Below, piece after piece: positions 43,073 through 49,958 of a stretch of DNA of 49,958 bases. Every line of letters begins with the position of its first letter. The stretch's first letter is position 1. A program made the translations under genes and the position numbers. Under the pieces are notes generated by a model, which ran no database searches, was not told the DNA's origin, and saw only the letters and a program-made list of their open reading frames with translations. The stretch comes from Microbacteriaceae bacterium (lineage in GTDB: Bacteria > Actinomycetota > Actinomycetes > Actinomycetales > Microbacteriaceae): NCBI GenBank assembly GCA_025464995.1, contig JAODMO010000009.1, positions 1 through 49,958 on the forward strand. The letters are read 5' to 3'.

Positions 43073-43564
43073 TCAGTCGAAGTCGAGGCTGAGCTTGCGC
43101 AAGAGCGACGCGAGCCGCTCCTGGTCGAGCGGCGACAGCGCCTCGAGCAGCTCCGCCTCCGCGGTGAGCAGCTGGCTGATCGCGCGGTCGACCCGCTCCT
43201 GCCCGACGGTCGTCATGACCACCAGGATGCCGCGCCCGTCGTTGGGGTCGGTGCGCCGCTCGACGAGCCCGCGCTGCACGAGCCGGTCGATGCGGTTCGT
43301 CATGGTGCCGCTCGAGACGAGCGTCTGCTGCAGCAGCGACTTCGGGCTCAACTGGTACGGGGCGCCCGCACGGCGCAGGGCCGACAGCACGTCGAACTCC
43401 CACGATTCGAGATCGGATGCCGCGAACGCCGCCCGCCGCGCCCGGTCGAGGTGGCGCGCCAGCCGCGCCACGCGGCTGAGCACCTGCAGCGCGGTGAAGT
43501 CGAGATCCGGGCGTTCGCGTTGCCACGCACCGACGATGCGGTCTACTTCATCGCTAGCGGGCAT
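43073..43564 (-). CDS. MarR-family transcriptional regulator
   Basis: A 163-residue winged helix-turn-helix regulator. Residues about 26–60 form the dimerisation helices (VARLARHLDRARRAAFAASD), then LESWEFDVLSALRRAG, the recognition region SPKSLLQQTLVSSGTMTNRI, and the wing GLVERRTDPNDGRGILVVMT with the conserved Asp-x-Arg-Gly. The last 40 residues are the second dimerisation helix pair. Its target is unknown; the closest genes are the convergent ABC-F gene and the tRNA-Gln gene 99 bp away. It diverges from tRNA-Gln. Confidence 0.92.
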   Translation of the reverse strand: MPASDEVDRIVGAWQRERPDLDFTALQVLSRVARLARHLDRARRAAFAASDLESWEFDVLSALRRAGAPYQLSPKSLLQQTLVSSGTMTNRIDRLVQRGLVERRTDPNDGRGILVVMTTVGQERVDRAISQLLTAEAELLEALSPLDQERLASLLRKLSLDFD

Positions 43565-43663
43565 GGGCCTATTCTCCGGTGTCTGGGTTCGGGTCGTCCT
43601 CGACCGCTGCCGAGTCTGGCAGAATTGACGAGCGCACGACGGAGCAGATGGCCGGCCGCGCGA

Positions 43664-43735
43664 TCCGCCTTAGTGTAATGGCAGCACGACAGCCTTTGGA
43701 GCTGTTCGGTCTAGGTTCGAATCCTGGAGGCGGAG
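43664..43735 (+). tRNA. tRNA-Gln (anticodon UUG)
   Basis: A 72-nt cloverleaf: acceptor TCCGCCT/AGGCGGA with discriminator G, D arm GTGT…GCAC, anticodon stem ACAGC/GCTGT with loop CTTTGGA (U33, anticodon TTG), T arm CTAGG TTCGAAT CCTGG. The weak first pair (U1–A72) is the usual tRNA-Gln identity feature. CCA is not encoded. A 19-bp hairpin begins inside the acceptor 3' strand. Confidence 0.95.
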
Positions 43736-43774
43736 CGAAGAAAGAAGCAAAGATCTGCTTCTTTCTTCGCTCCG
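43731..43774 (+). terminator. 19-bp terminator hairpin overlapping the 3' end of tRNA-Gln
   Basis: A perfect inverted repeat: the left arm runs 43731–43749 (starting CGGAGCGAAG), the loop is AAGATC (43750–43755), and the right arm runs 43756–43774 (TGCTTCTTTCTTCGCTCCG). The right arm is T-rich, but no separate T tract follows. Its first five bases are the last five of the tRNA (acceptor strand plus discriminator). Confidence 0.8.
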
Positions 43775-43840
43775 GCGTGAGATATCCGCCGCACTTGCGC
43801 GGGGCAAGGCGCCGCAACCCTCCCCTTCCCCGTGTCCGTC

Positions 43841-43866
43841 CCTTCGACAAGCTCGGTGCCCGCTGG
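43841..43866 (+). repeat. Copy E of the dispersed TTCGACAGGCTCAGCGA-like repeat, intergenic
   Basis: CCTTCGACAAGCTCGGTGCC plus CGCTGG. It shares TTCGACAAGCTC with the consensus core and is the only copy found outside a coding region. Confidence 0.5.
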
Positions 43867-43986
43867 TCCGCCCCTCCTTCCGCGCCATCCCGTAACACGC
43901 GCGCCAGTTCGAGCTGGCGCCGACGTCACGAACTGGCGCCCACAGGCGGCCGCAGCCGCCGCGCCGCTCGGCAGAGCCCGCCCCGT

Positions 43987-44037
43987 CTGCGCCATGGCGG
44001 GACGACCGCGCACGGGCGCGCAGCCGCACTCGTCCCG
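43987..44037. repeat. Hairpin element upstream of glmU, related to one downstream of prsA
   Basis: CTGCGCCATGGCGGGACGAC begins at 43988. CGGGACGA (43998–44005) pairs with TCGTCCCG (44030–44037). The first 23 bases match 46597–46620 at nearly every position. Confidence 0.5.
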
Positions 44038-44101
44038 AGGCCCCGCAGACACCGCCCGTTCGCCCCACAGCGACCCCGCCCCGCCCCACCCCGCGGTGCG
44101 G

Positions 44102-44107
44102 CAGAAT
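44102..44107 (+). promoter_or_regulatory. -10-like box of glmU (leaderless)
   Basis: CAGAAT is followed by exactly six bases and ATG 44114, with no Shine-Dalgarno sequence. The first position departs from TANNNT. Confidence 0.4.
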
Positions 44108-44113
44108 GAACAC

Positions 44114-45550
44114 ATGACCGACCCCCAGCTCGCCGTTATCATTCTCGCCGCCGGCCAGGGCACGCGCATGAAGTCCGCGCGCCCGAAGATCCTGCACGAG
44201 ATCGCCGGCATCCCGCTCATCGGCCACGTGCTCTCGACCGCGAACGCCCTCGAACCGGCGCACATCCTCGCGGTCGTGCGGCACGAGCGTGACGCGGTCA
44301 TCGAGGCGATCAGCGGCCGGCGGCCCGACGTCATCATCGTCGACCAAGACGACATCCCCGGCACCGGCCGCGCCGTCGAGGTCGCGCTCGACGCCCTCCC
44401 CGCCGGCTTCGACGGCGATGTCGTGATCGTGAGTGGCGACGTCCCGCTGCTCGACGTCGGCACGCTCGCCGGCCTCCTCGCCGCACACCGCGCCGAGAGC
44501 GCCTCGGCCACCCTGCTGTCGGCCATCCTCGACGACGCGACGGGGTACGGTCGCGTCGTGCGCGACGCCTCCGGCCGCCTCGACCGCATCGTCGAGCAGA
44601 AGGATGCCTCGGCGAACGAACTCGAGATCACCGAGATCAACAGCGGAACCTACGTTTTCTCCGTCGGTGCCCTGCGCGAGCAGCTGACACTCGTCGGCAC
44701 CGACAACGCGCAGAACGAGAAGTACATCACCGACGTGGTCGGCCTCCTCCGCGGCGCCGGCTCCACGATCGGGGCGGTCGCCGTCACCGAGGCGTGGCGC
44801 GTCGCGGGCGTCAACGACCGCGTGCAACTCGCCGAGGCCGGCATCCGCATGAACCGCCTCATCGTGGCCGGGCACCAGCGCGCGGGTGTCACGATCCAGG
44901 ACCCCGCGACGACCTGGATCGACAGCGACGTCACCATCGCCCCCGATGTCGAGATCCTCCCCGGAACCCAGCTGAAGGGCGCGACGAGGATCGAGACCGG
45001 CGCACGGATCGGTCCCGACACGACGCTCGTCGACTGCGAGATCGGCGAGAACGCCACGGTCGTGCGCACCGACGGCACCCTCGCGGTCATCGGCGCCGGA
45101 GCATCCGTCGGACCATTCGCCTACCTCCGCCCGAACACGATCCTCGGCGCGAACGGCAAGATCGGCACCTTCGTCGAGACCAAGAACTCCACGATCGGCG
45201 ACGGCAGCAAGGTTCCGCACCTCAGCTACATCGGCGACACCACCGTCGGCGTCGAGTCGAACGTCGGGGCGGGCACGATCACCGCCAACTACGACGGCGT
45301 CGACAAGCACGAGACGGTCGTCGGCTCCCACGTCCGCACGGGGTCGCACAACGTCTTCGTCGCCCCGGTTAGAATTGGTGACGGAGCCTACACAGGAGCC
45401 GGCACGGTCGTCCGAAAGGATGTTCCGGCCGGAGCGCTCGGCCTGAACGTGGCTCCGCAGCGGAACAGTGAAGGCTGGGTCGAAGCGCATCGCGCGGGAA
45501 CCGCGGCGGCGAAGGCGGCCGCGGCGGCGAATGAGCCCAGCGAGGCGTAG
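44114..45550 (+). CDS. glmU: Bifunctional UDP-N-acetylglucosamine pyrophosphorylase / glucosamine-1-phosphate N-acetyltransferase
   Basis: A 478-residue cytoplasmic enzyme making UDP-GlcNAc for peptidoglycan. The N-terminal uridylyltransferase domain has LAAGQGTRMKSARPKILHEI (10–29), VSGDVPLLDV near 111, and GYGRVVRD. The C-terminal left-handed beta-helix carries hexapeptide repeats and the acetyl-CoA/active-site block VGPFAYLRPNTILG, KIGTFVETKN, YIGDTTVGVESNVGAGTITA and SHNVFVAPVRIGDGAYTGAG. A short Ala-rich tail ends the protein. The ATG at 44114 is chosen because it is the family start and stands behind a -10-like box. prsA follows 58 bp later, a common actinobacterial pairing. Confidence 0.95.
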   Translation: MTDPQLAVIILAAGQGTRMKSARPKILHEIAGIPLIGHVLSTANALEPAHILAVVRHERDAVIEAISGRRPDVIIVDQDDIPGTGRAVEVALDALPAGFDGDVVIVSGDVPLLDVGTLAGLLAAHRAESASATLLSAILDDATGYGRVVRDASGRLDRIVEQKDASANELEITEINSGTYVFSVGALREQLTLVGTDNAQNEKYITDVVGLLRGAGSTIGAVAVTEAWRVAGVNDRVQLAEAGIRMNRLIVAGHQRAGVTIQDPATTWIDSDVTIAPDVEILPGTQLKGATRIETGARIGPDTTLVDCEIGENATVVRTDGTLAVIGAGASVGPFAYLRPNTILGANGKIGTFVETKNSTIGDGSKVPHLSYIGDTTVGVESNVGAGTITANYDGVDKHETVVGSHVRTGSHNVFVAPVRIGDGAYTGAGTVVRKDVPAGALGLNVAPQRNSEGWVEAHRAGTAAAKAAAAANEPSEA

Positions 45551-45608
45551 GCCGCCCCTCTCTCCTTCCACCAGATACCTCAGCAGGGCCGAACAGAGAG
45601 CGGGAACC

Positions 45609-46583
45609 GTGTCGGAGATCAAAGTCACCGGGCAGAAGAAACTGGTGATCGTCTCCGGACGCGCGCATCCGCAGTTGGCTCTGGATGTCGCAGCCCACCT
45701 CGAGACGAGCGTGGTGCACACCGATGCCCGCACCTTCGCGAACGGTGAGATCTACGCGCGCTACGACGAGAGCGTCCGCGGCGCCGACGTTTTCGTCATC
45801 CAGTCGATGCCCGCGCCCCTCAACGAGCACGTCATGGAATCGCTCATCATGGTCGACGCCCTCAAGCGCGCCTCGGTGAAGCGCATCACGGTCGTGGTGC
45901 CGTTCTACCCGTACAGCCGCCAAGACAAGAAAGGCCGCGGCCGCGAGCCGATCAGCGCCCGCCTCATGGCCGACCTGTACAAGGCCGCGGGCGCTGACCG
46001 CATCATGAGCGTCGACCTGCACGCCGCGCAGATCCAAGGCTTTTTCGACGGCCCCGTCGACCACCTGTTCGCCATGCCCGTGCTGCTCGAACACTTCAAG
46101 AAGCTCGACTCGTCGACCCTCACCGTCGTCTCGCCCGACATGGGTCGCGTGCGCGTCGCCGACATCTGGAGTGACAAGCTCGGCGCTCCGCTCGCGATCA
46201 TCCACAAGCGTCGCGACCCGCTGGTTCCGAACCAGGTCTCCGTGCACGAGATCGTCGGAGCCGTCGAGGGCCGCGTCTGCCTCCTCGTCGACGACCTCAT
46301 CGACACCGGGCGCACGATCGCCAAGGCCGCGCAGGCGCTCAAGGAAGCTGGCGCCCTCGGCGTCATCGTCGCCGCGACGCACGCGGTGTTCTCCGACCCT
46401 GCCGTCGAACTGCTGCAGGGAGAATTCATCGACTCGGTCGTCGTCACCGACACCCTGCCGTTGCCGGAGTCGAAGCGCTTCCCGACGCTGACCGTGCTGC
46501 CCATCGCGCCGCTGCTGGCTCGCGCGATCTACGAGGTGTTCGACGACGGGTCGGTCACCTCGATGTTCGACGGGGCTGCGTAG
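45609..46583 (+). CDS. prsA: Ribose-phosphate pyrophosphokinase (PRPP synthetase)
   Basis: A 324-residue class I PRPP synthase that makes 5-phosphoribosyl-1-pyrophosphate from ribose-5-phosphate and ATP for nucleotide, His and Trp synthesis and, in actinobacteria, decaprenyl-phosphoryl-arabinose. Motifs: TFANGEIYARYDESVRGADV, VVPFYPYSRQDKK (flexible loop), the metal site SVDLHAAQIQGFFDGPVDHL (about 134–153), and the PRPP loop CLLVDDLIDTGRTIAKAA near 222. The start is GTG 45609, with GAGAGCGGG as a moderate ribosome site. It forms an operon with glmU. Confidence 0.95.
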   Translation: MSEIKVTGQKKLVIVSGRAHPQLALDVAAHLETSVVHTDARTFANGEIYARYDESVRGADVFVIQSMPAPLNEHVMESLIMVDALKRASVKRITVVVPFYPYSRQDKKGRGREPISARLMADLYKAAGADRIMSVDLHAAQIQGFFDGPVDHLFAMPVLLEHFKKLDSSTLTVVSPDMGRVRVADIWSDKLGAPLAIIHKRRDPLVPNQVSVHEIVGAVEGRVCLLVDDLIDTGRTIAKAAQALKEAGALGVIVAATHAVFSDPAVELLQGEFIDSVVVTDTLPLPESKRFPTLTVLPIAPLLARAIYEVFDDGSVTSMFDGAA

Positions 46584-46596
46584 TCGCTCTTGCCCT

Positions 46597-46659
46597 CTGC
46601 GCCGTAGCGGGACGACTGCGTCTGCGCGCGCCACAGCGGTAGTCCCGCCAGCGCGCAGA
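46597..46659. repeat. Hairpin element downstream of prsA, related to the one upstream of glmU
   Basis: CTGCGCCGTAGCGGGACGAC begins at 46597. TCTGCGCGC (46621–46629) pairs perfectly with GCGCGCAGA (46651–46659), and GCGGGAC-ACTGC near 46607 pairs imperfectly with GCGGTAGTCCCGC (46636–46648). It may also end prsA transcription. A further hairpin, CAAACGC TGGC GCGTTTG, lies near 46708–46725. Confidence 0.5.
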
Positions 46660-46742
46660 CCGCGCCGGACCCTCCTTCGCGGGCTCAGTCGGCGCTGGGG
46701 TCGCCCAAACGCTGGCGCGTTTGCCCAGGTTCCACCGCGTGC

Positions 46743-47102
46743 TCAGCTGTCGAGGCTGGGCGAACGCGGCAACCGCGGCGGCCCCGGGATGAGCCCGAGC
46801 GAAGCGATGTGCTCGTCGCCGCCGAATGCGCCGACCGAGTAGCACTCCCACCCGACGCCGCTCGGGCCGAGAATCTCGAACCGCGCCTCCGACCCGCTCG
46901 CCCCGTCGACCTCGAAGGCGATCCACGCCGCACACGCCGCCTGGGCGGTCGACGACGAGACCGTCATCGTGGTGACGATGCCCGGCAAGACGAGTGCGAC
47001 GAGCGCCAGCACCACGACGACCCGCGTGAGCATCGTCAGGCGCTTCGAGCGCAGCGGCTTATCCGACGACTCGTAGCCGTCGAGTTCGGGATGTTCATTC
47101 AC
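46743..47102 (-). CDS. Small single-pass membrane protein of unknown function
   Basis: A 119-residue protein with an acidic N-terminus, one hydrophobic helix (about 26–47, LTRVVVVLALVALVLPGIVT) and an extracytoplasmic part of about 70 residues containing Cys57 and Cys87, which could form a disulfide. The tail is Pro/Ser-rich. The GTG start at 47102 follows a weak -10-like GAGAAT by six bases on the minus strand. It diverges from the CoA-transferase gene. No family recognised; the cytoplasmic basic stretch RSKRL before the helix fits an inside N-terminus. Confidence 0.75.
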   Translation of the reverse strand: MNEHPELDGYESSDKPLRSKRLTMLTRVVVVLALVALVLPGIVTTMTVSSSTAQAACAAWIAFEVDGASGSEARFEILGPSGVGWECYSVGAFGGDEHIASLGLIPGPPRLPRSPSLDS

Positions 47103-47147
47103 CCGTCAATTCTCGCAGGGTACTGCTGGTAACGAGCCGCTCGTGCC

Positions 47148-47153
47148 TAGAGT
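47148..47153 (+). promoter_or_regulatory. -10 box of the CoA-transferase gene (leaderless)
   Basis: TAGAGT is followed by five bases and ATG 47159; no Shine-Dalgarno sequence is visible. Confidence 0.45.
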
Positions 47154-47158
47154 GGCCC

Positions 47159-48517
47159 ATGGACGCGAATCCCCACGAGGCGGCGCTGCTCGTTTCGTTC
47201 GGTACGGCCCTCGGCCTCGCGCCCGGTCGACCGGCGCGGTTCGAGGGCCACGGCACCCTCACCTCCGCCTTCGCGGTCAACGAACTCGCGGCGGCGAGCA
47301 TCGCGGCAGCCGGACTCGCCGCGAGCGAACTGCTCGGCGGTGTCGCGGATGTCGCGGCCGCCGTCGCCGTCGACCGGTCCCTCGCGACCGCCTGGTTCGG
47401 CACGGCACTCGCGCCCGTCGGCTGGGAGCTGCCGTCGCCGTGGGACGCGCTCGCCGGCGACTACGAGAGTGCGGACGGGTGGATCCGGCTGCACACGAAC
47501 GCCCCTCACCACCGCGCGGTCGCGGTCACGGTGCTCGGCGTCGGCACGGGCGCCGACCGCGAGCGCGTGGCACGGGCGGTACGGCGGTGGGCCGGCGACG
47601 AGCTCGAGGCGGCGGTCGTCGCCGCCGGCGGCTGCGCGGCGGTCATGCGCGGCGCGGGGGAGTGGGCGCAGCATCCGCAGGGCCGTGCGGTCTCTCTCGA
47701 GCCGCTCGTGGTCTGGGACGACGGCGAGCCGTCGCAACCCAGCGGGCTCTGGCGCCCCACGGGTCCGGCCCCGCTCGTCGGTCTGCGGGTGCTCGACTTC
47801 ACGCGCGTGATCGCCGGGCCGGTGGCCACGCGGGTGCTCGCCGGGCTTGGTGCGGACGTGCTGCGGGTCGACCCGCCCGACTGGAACGAGCCGGCGGTGA
47901 CGCCGGAGATGACACTCGGCAAGCGATCGGCGCGAGTGGATGCCGTGACCACCGTCGGGCGCGACGCGCTCGAGCGGCTCATCGCCGGTGCCGACGTGAT
48001 GGTGCACGGGTATCGGCCCGGCGCCCTCGACGGACTCGTCTCGGCAAAGCGGAGGCGGGAGCTGCGGCCGGGACTCGTGGAGGTGGCGCTGGACGCGTAC
48101 GGATGGAGCGGACCGTGGCACGAGCGCCGTGGCTTCGACAGCCTCGTGCAGATGTCGAGCGGCATCGCCGAGGAGGGCATGCGGTGGGCGGCAGCAGCGC
48201 GACCGGTGCCCCTGCCGGTGCAGGCGCTGGACCATGCGACGGGCTACCTCGCGGCGGCGGCGGCGCTCGTCGCGCTCAACCGGGTGCGCCGCGACGGCGT
48301 CGCGAGCGGGGCCAGGGTGTCGCTCGCCCGCATGGCGGCCGAACTGCTCGGTACGAGCGGGAGCAACGGGTATGGCGCGGAGGCCGCCGCGACAAGGGAG
48401 GTCGCGACCCCGTGGGGCCGGGCGGTGCTGCTCGAATCCCCGCTCGTCATCGGCGACACGCGGCTCGAGTGGCGGCGCGGCCCGAGGGAACTGGGTTCCG
48501 ACGAGCCGCGCTGGTGA
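47159..48517 (+). CDS. Family III CoA-transferase (CaiB/BaiF), with an extra N-terminal half-domain
   Basis: A 452-residue protein. The canonical family start, VGLRVLDFTRVIAGPVATRVLAGLGADVLRVDPP, does not come at the N-terminus but at about residue 200. From there the order is normal: TLGKRSARVD, ADVMVHGYRPGALDGL, LVEVALDAYGWSGPW, and the catalytic-type Asp in RRGFDSLVQMSSGIA, then LDHATGYLAAAAALVAL. The first 200 residues resemble the C-terminal half of a CoA-transferase with AFAVNELAAASIAAAGLAA and AGDYESADGWIRLHTNAPHH. This circularly arranged form occurs in other actinobacteria. Substrate acyl-CoA unknown. It converges with gnd over 19 bp. Confidence 0.85.
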   Translation: MDANPHEAALLVSFGTALGLAPGRPARFEGHGTLTSAFAVNELAAASIAAAGLAASELLGGVADVAAAVAVDRSLATAWFGTALAPVGWELPSPWDALAGDYESADGWIRLHTNAPHHRAVAVTVLGVGTGADRERVARAVRRWAGDELEAAVVAAGGCAAVMRGAGEWAQHPQGRAVSLEPLVVWDDGEPSQPSGLWRPTGPAPLVGLRVLDFTRVIAGPVATRVLAGLGADVLRVDPPDWNEPAVTPEMTLGKRSARVDAVTTVGRDALERLIAGADVMVHGYRPGALDGLVSAKRRRELRPGLVEVALDAYGWSGPWHERRGFDSLVQMSSGIAEEGMRWAAAARPVPLPVQALDHATGYLAAAAALVALNRVRRDGVASGARVSLARMAAELLGTSGSNGYGAEAAATREVATPWGRAVLLESPLVIGDTRLEWRRGPRELGSDEPRW

Positions 48518-48536
48518 GGCTGAGCCGCCGCCCGAC

Positions 48537-49958
48537 TCAGTGGCTGTCGACCGACTCGATCTCGCTCCGGTCGCCGCTCCACAGCGTGTGGAACGTGCCA
48601 TCCATGTCGACGCGCTTATAGGTGTGCGCACCGAAGAAGTCGCGCTGGCCCTGCGTGAGCGCGGCGGGCAGGCGGTCGGCGCGCAGGCTGTCGTAGTACG
48701 ACAGTGACGACGCGAACACGGGGGCGGGGATGCCGGCGTGCGCCGCGTCGGCGACGACGTTGCGCCACGCGTCCTGCGCGTTCGCCACCACGTCGGTGAA
48801 GAACGGTGCCGTGACGAGCGAGACGAGCCCGGGGTTTTCGGCGTACGCCTCGGTGATGCGGTTGAGGAAGCCGGCGCGGATGATGCAGCCGCCGCGCCAG
48901 ATCATGGCGATGTCGCCCTTCTTGATGTCCCAGCCGTACTGCTCGGCCCCGGCGACGATCGCGTCGAAGCCCTGCGAGTAGGCGATGACCTTGGAGGCGT
49001 AGAGCGCGAGGCGCACGCCCTCGATGAAGCCGTCGACGTCTTCGACCGGCGACGCCGTGGGGCCGGGCAGCGCAGACGCGGCCGCGCGCTGCGCGGGCTT
49101 CGACGACACCGACCGCGCGAACACGGCCTCGGCGATGCCGGAGACGGGGATGCCCAGGTCGAGGGAGGTCTGCACCGTCCACACCCCGGTTCCCTTGGAG
49201 CCCGCCTGGTCGAGGATGACGTCGACGAGCGGCTTGCCGGTCTTGGCGTCGACCTGGCGCAGCACTTCGGCGGTGATCTCGATGAGGTAGCTTTCGAGCT
49301 CGCCCGTGTTCCACTCGGTGAAGATGTCGGCGATCTCGGCGGGCGTCTTTCCGGTGCCGCGACGGATGAGGTCGTAGGCCTCGCCGATGAGCTGCATGTC
49401 GGCGTACTCGATGCCGTTGTGGATCATCTTGACGAAGTGGCCGGCGCCGTCGGTGCCGACGTGCGTGACGCACGGCTCGCCGTCGACGACCGCGGCGATC
49501 GACTTGAGGATGGGGCCGAGGGTCTCCCACGCCTCGGGGGATCCGCCGGGCATGATCGACGGGCCGAGCAGCGCGCCCTCCTCGCCGCCGGAGATGCCGG
49601 CGCCGACGAAGTTGATGCCCGTCTCGCGCACCGCCTTCTCGCGGCGGATGGTGTCGGTGAACAGCGCGTTTCCGCCGTCGACGATGATGTCGCCCGGTTC
49701 GAAGACCCCGGTGAGGGCGTCGATCACGGCGTCGGTGCCCTTGCCGGCCTGCACCATGATGATGGCGGTGCGGGGCTTCGAGAGGGATGCTGCGAACTCC
49801 TCGTAGGAGGAGGCGGCAACGAATTGGGCCTCCGGGTGCTCGGTGATGAGCGTCTCGGTCTTCTCGTACGAGCGGTTGAACACCGCGACCGTGTTGCCCT
49901 CACGGCTGGCGAGGTTGCGGGCCAGGTTCGAGCCCATCACCGCCAGTCCGACTACGCC
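48537..49958 (-). CDS. gnd: 6-phosphogluconate dehydrogenase, decarboxylating (5' end outside the window)
   Basis: The gene enters from the right edge; 473 residues are visible and only about ten N-terminal residues are missing. It begins in the NADP-binding loop GVVGLAVMGSNLARN. The substrate signature ISGGEEGALLGPSIMPGGS near residue 125, the catalytic-loop HNGIEYADMQLIGEAYDL and the family signature ILDQAGSKGTGVWTVQTSLD near 250 are intact, as is a C-terminal WRGGCIIRAGFLNRI block. The enzyme makes ribulose-5-phosphate, CO2 and NADPH in the pentose phosphate pathway. The GTG/ATG at 49940/49937 lie inside the Rossmann loop and are not the start. Confidence 0.94.
   Translation of the reverse strand, partial: GVVGLAVMGSNLARNLASREGNTVAVFNRSYEKTETLITEHPEAQFVAASSYEEFAASLSKPRTAIIMVQAGKGTDAVIDALTGVFEPGDIIVDGGNALFTDTIRREKAVRETGINFVGAGISGGEEGALLGPSIMPGGSPEAWETLGPILKSIAAVVDGEPCVTHVGTDGAGHFVKMIHNGIEYADMQLIGEAYDLIRRGTGKTPAEIADIFTEWNTGELESYLIEITAEVLRQVDAKTGKPLVDVILDQAGSKGTGVWTVQTSLDLGIPVSGIAEAVFARSVSSKPAQRAAASALPGPTASPVEDVDGFIEGVRLALYASKVIAYSQGFDAIVAGAEQYGWDIKKGDIAMIWRGGCIIRAGFLNRITEAYAENPGLVSLVTAPFFTDVVANAQDAWRNVVADAAHAGIPAPVFASSLSYYDSLRADRLPAALTQGQRDFFGAHTYKRVDMDGTFHTLWSGDRSEIESVDSH

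Larger units (their letters stand above)
43775..44101. other. Gene-free region between tRNA-Gln and glmU with several repeats
   Basis: No gene is seen in about 330 bp. It holds copy E of the dispersed repeat (43841–43866), a hairpin GCGCCAG…CTGGCGC (43901–43920) followed by another copy of its arm, GAACTGGCGC (43930–43939), and a hairpin-forming element (43987–44037) that recurs after prsA. Together these look like a landing place for short palindromic elements. Confidence 0.6.

Noticed and set aside
43664-43735. tRNA-Gln as integration site of a genomic island
   Set aside because: No duplicated 3' tRNA end, integrase or phage gene follows; glmU and prsA are housekeeping genes in a conserved pair.
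43670-45733. Long antisense frame over glmU
   Set aside because: Low-complexity Asp/Val/Arg-rich translation, antisense to intact glmU and crossing the tRNA gene.

Overview
The window is high-GC, densely packed DNA with many 1–4 nt start/stop overlaps. It reads as the chromosome of an actinobacterium, most probably a Microbacteriaceae member; the genus cannot be told from the sequence. The evidence is the block pmt – rsmI – metG – tatD – rsmA – ispE with glmU – prsA further on, which from memory resembles the pmt-to-ispE and glmU/prsA regions of Mycobacterium tuberculosis. Further support comes from the actinobacterial style of start sites: about ten genes begin with ATG or GTG 5–7 nt behind a TANNNT-like -10 box and have no Shine-Dalgarno sequence. 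No phage, insertion sequence, CRISPR array or rRNA was seen.

Layout. (1) 1–11,042 is a probable organosulfur-scavenging region. It holds part of a peptide/nickel-type ABC importer on the minus strand; a plus-strand trio of two flavin-dependent monooxygenases and a rhodanese; a minus-strand operon of LLM monooxygenase, GNAT acetyltransferase, and a polar amino-acid ABC importer; and a divergent large FAD/NAD(P)-binding protein. The mix recalls the Bacillus subtilis ytm/tcy/ytn operon for S-modified cysteines. (2) 11,207–16,340 is a propionate (methylcitrate cycle) cluster: GntR regulator, prpD, prpB, prpC and an aldo/keto reductase, with three ATACAG-containing inverted repeats in front of the regulator. 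(3) 16,356–22,312 carries a metallo-beta-lactamase-fold protein and a divergent DUF255 thioredoxin-fold protein, an M20 peptidase with a divergent LysR regulator, and a two-domain sulfurtransferase. (4) 22,387–29,447 is the housekeeping block: protein O-mannosyltransferase, rsmI, metG, tatD, rsmA, ispE. (5) 29,490–36,688 is an envelope/redox island: two membrane-anchored molybdopterin oxidoreductases, two polytopic glycosyltransferases, a lipoprotein and a small membrane protein. (6) 36,731–40,697 is a five-gene minus-strand cluster: MTA phosphorylase, sugar epimerase, GT2, DUF2064 transferase and methyltransferase. (7) 40,953–49,958 contains an ABC-F ATPase, MarR regulator, tRNA-Gln(UUG), glmU, prsA, a small membrane protein, a family III CoA-transferase and a 5'-truncated gnd.

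The most interesting unexplained signals are: a short dispersed repeat (core TTCGACAGGCTCAGCGA) that sits in frame inside four genes and encodes Ser-Thr-Gly/Asn-rich peptides; symmetric divergent promoters with two -10 boxes sharing a TA dinucleotide; a 19-bp terminator hairpin that starts inside the tRNA-Gln acceptor stem; related hairpin-forming sequences on both sides of glmU–prsA; and a single polypeptide joining a cytochrome-b-like membrane domain to an MsrP/YedY-like molybdopterin domain. Calls rest on reading motifs, family recall and gene order; no database search was possible.
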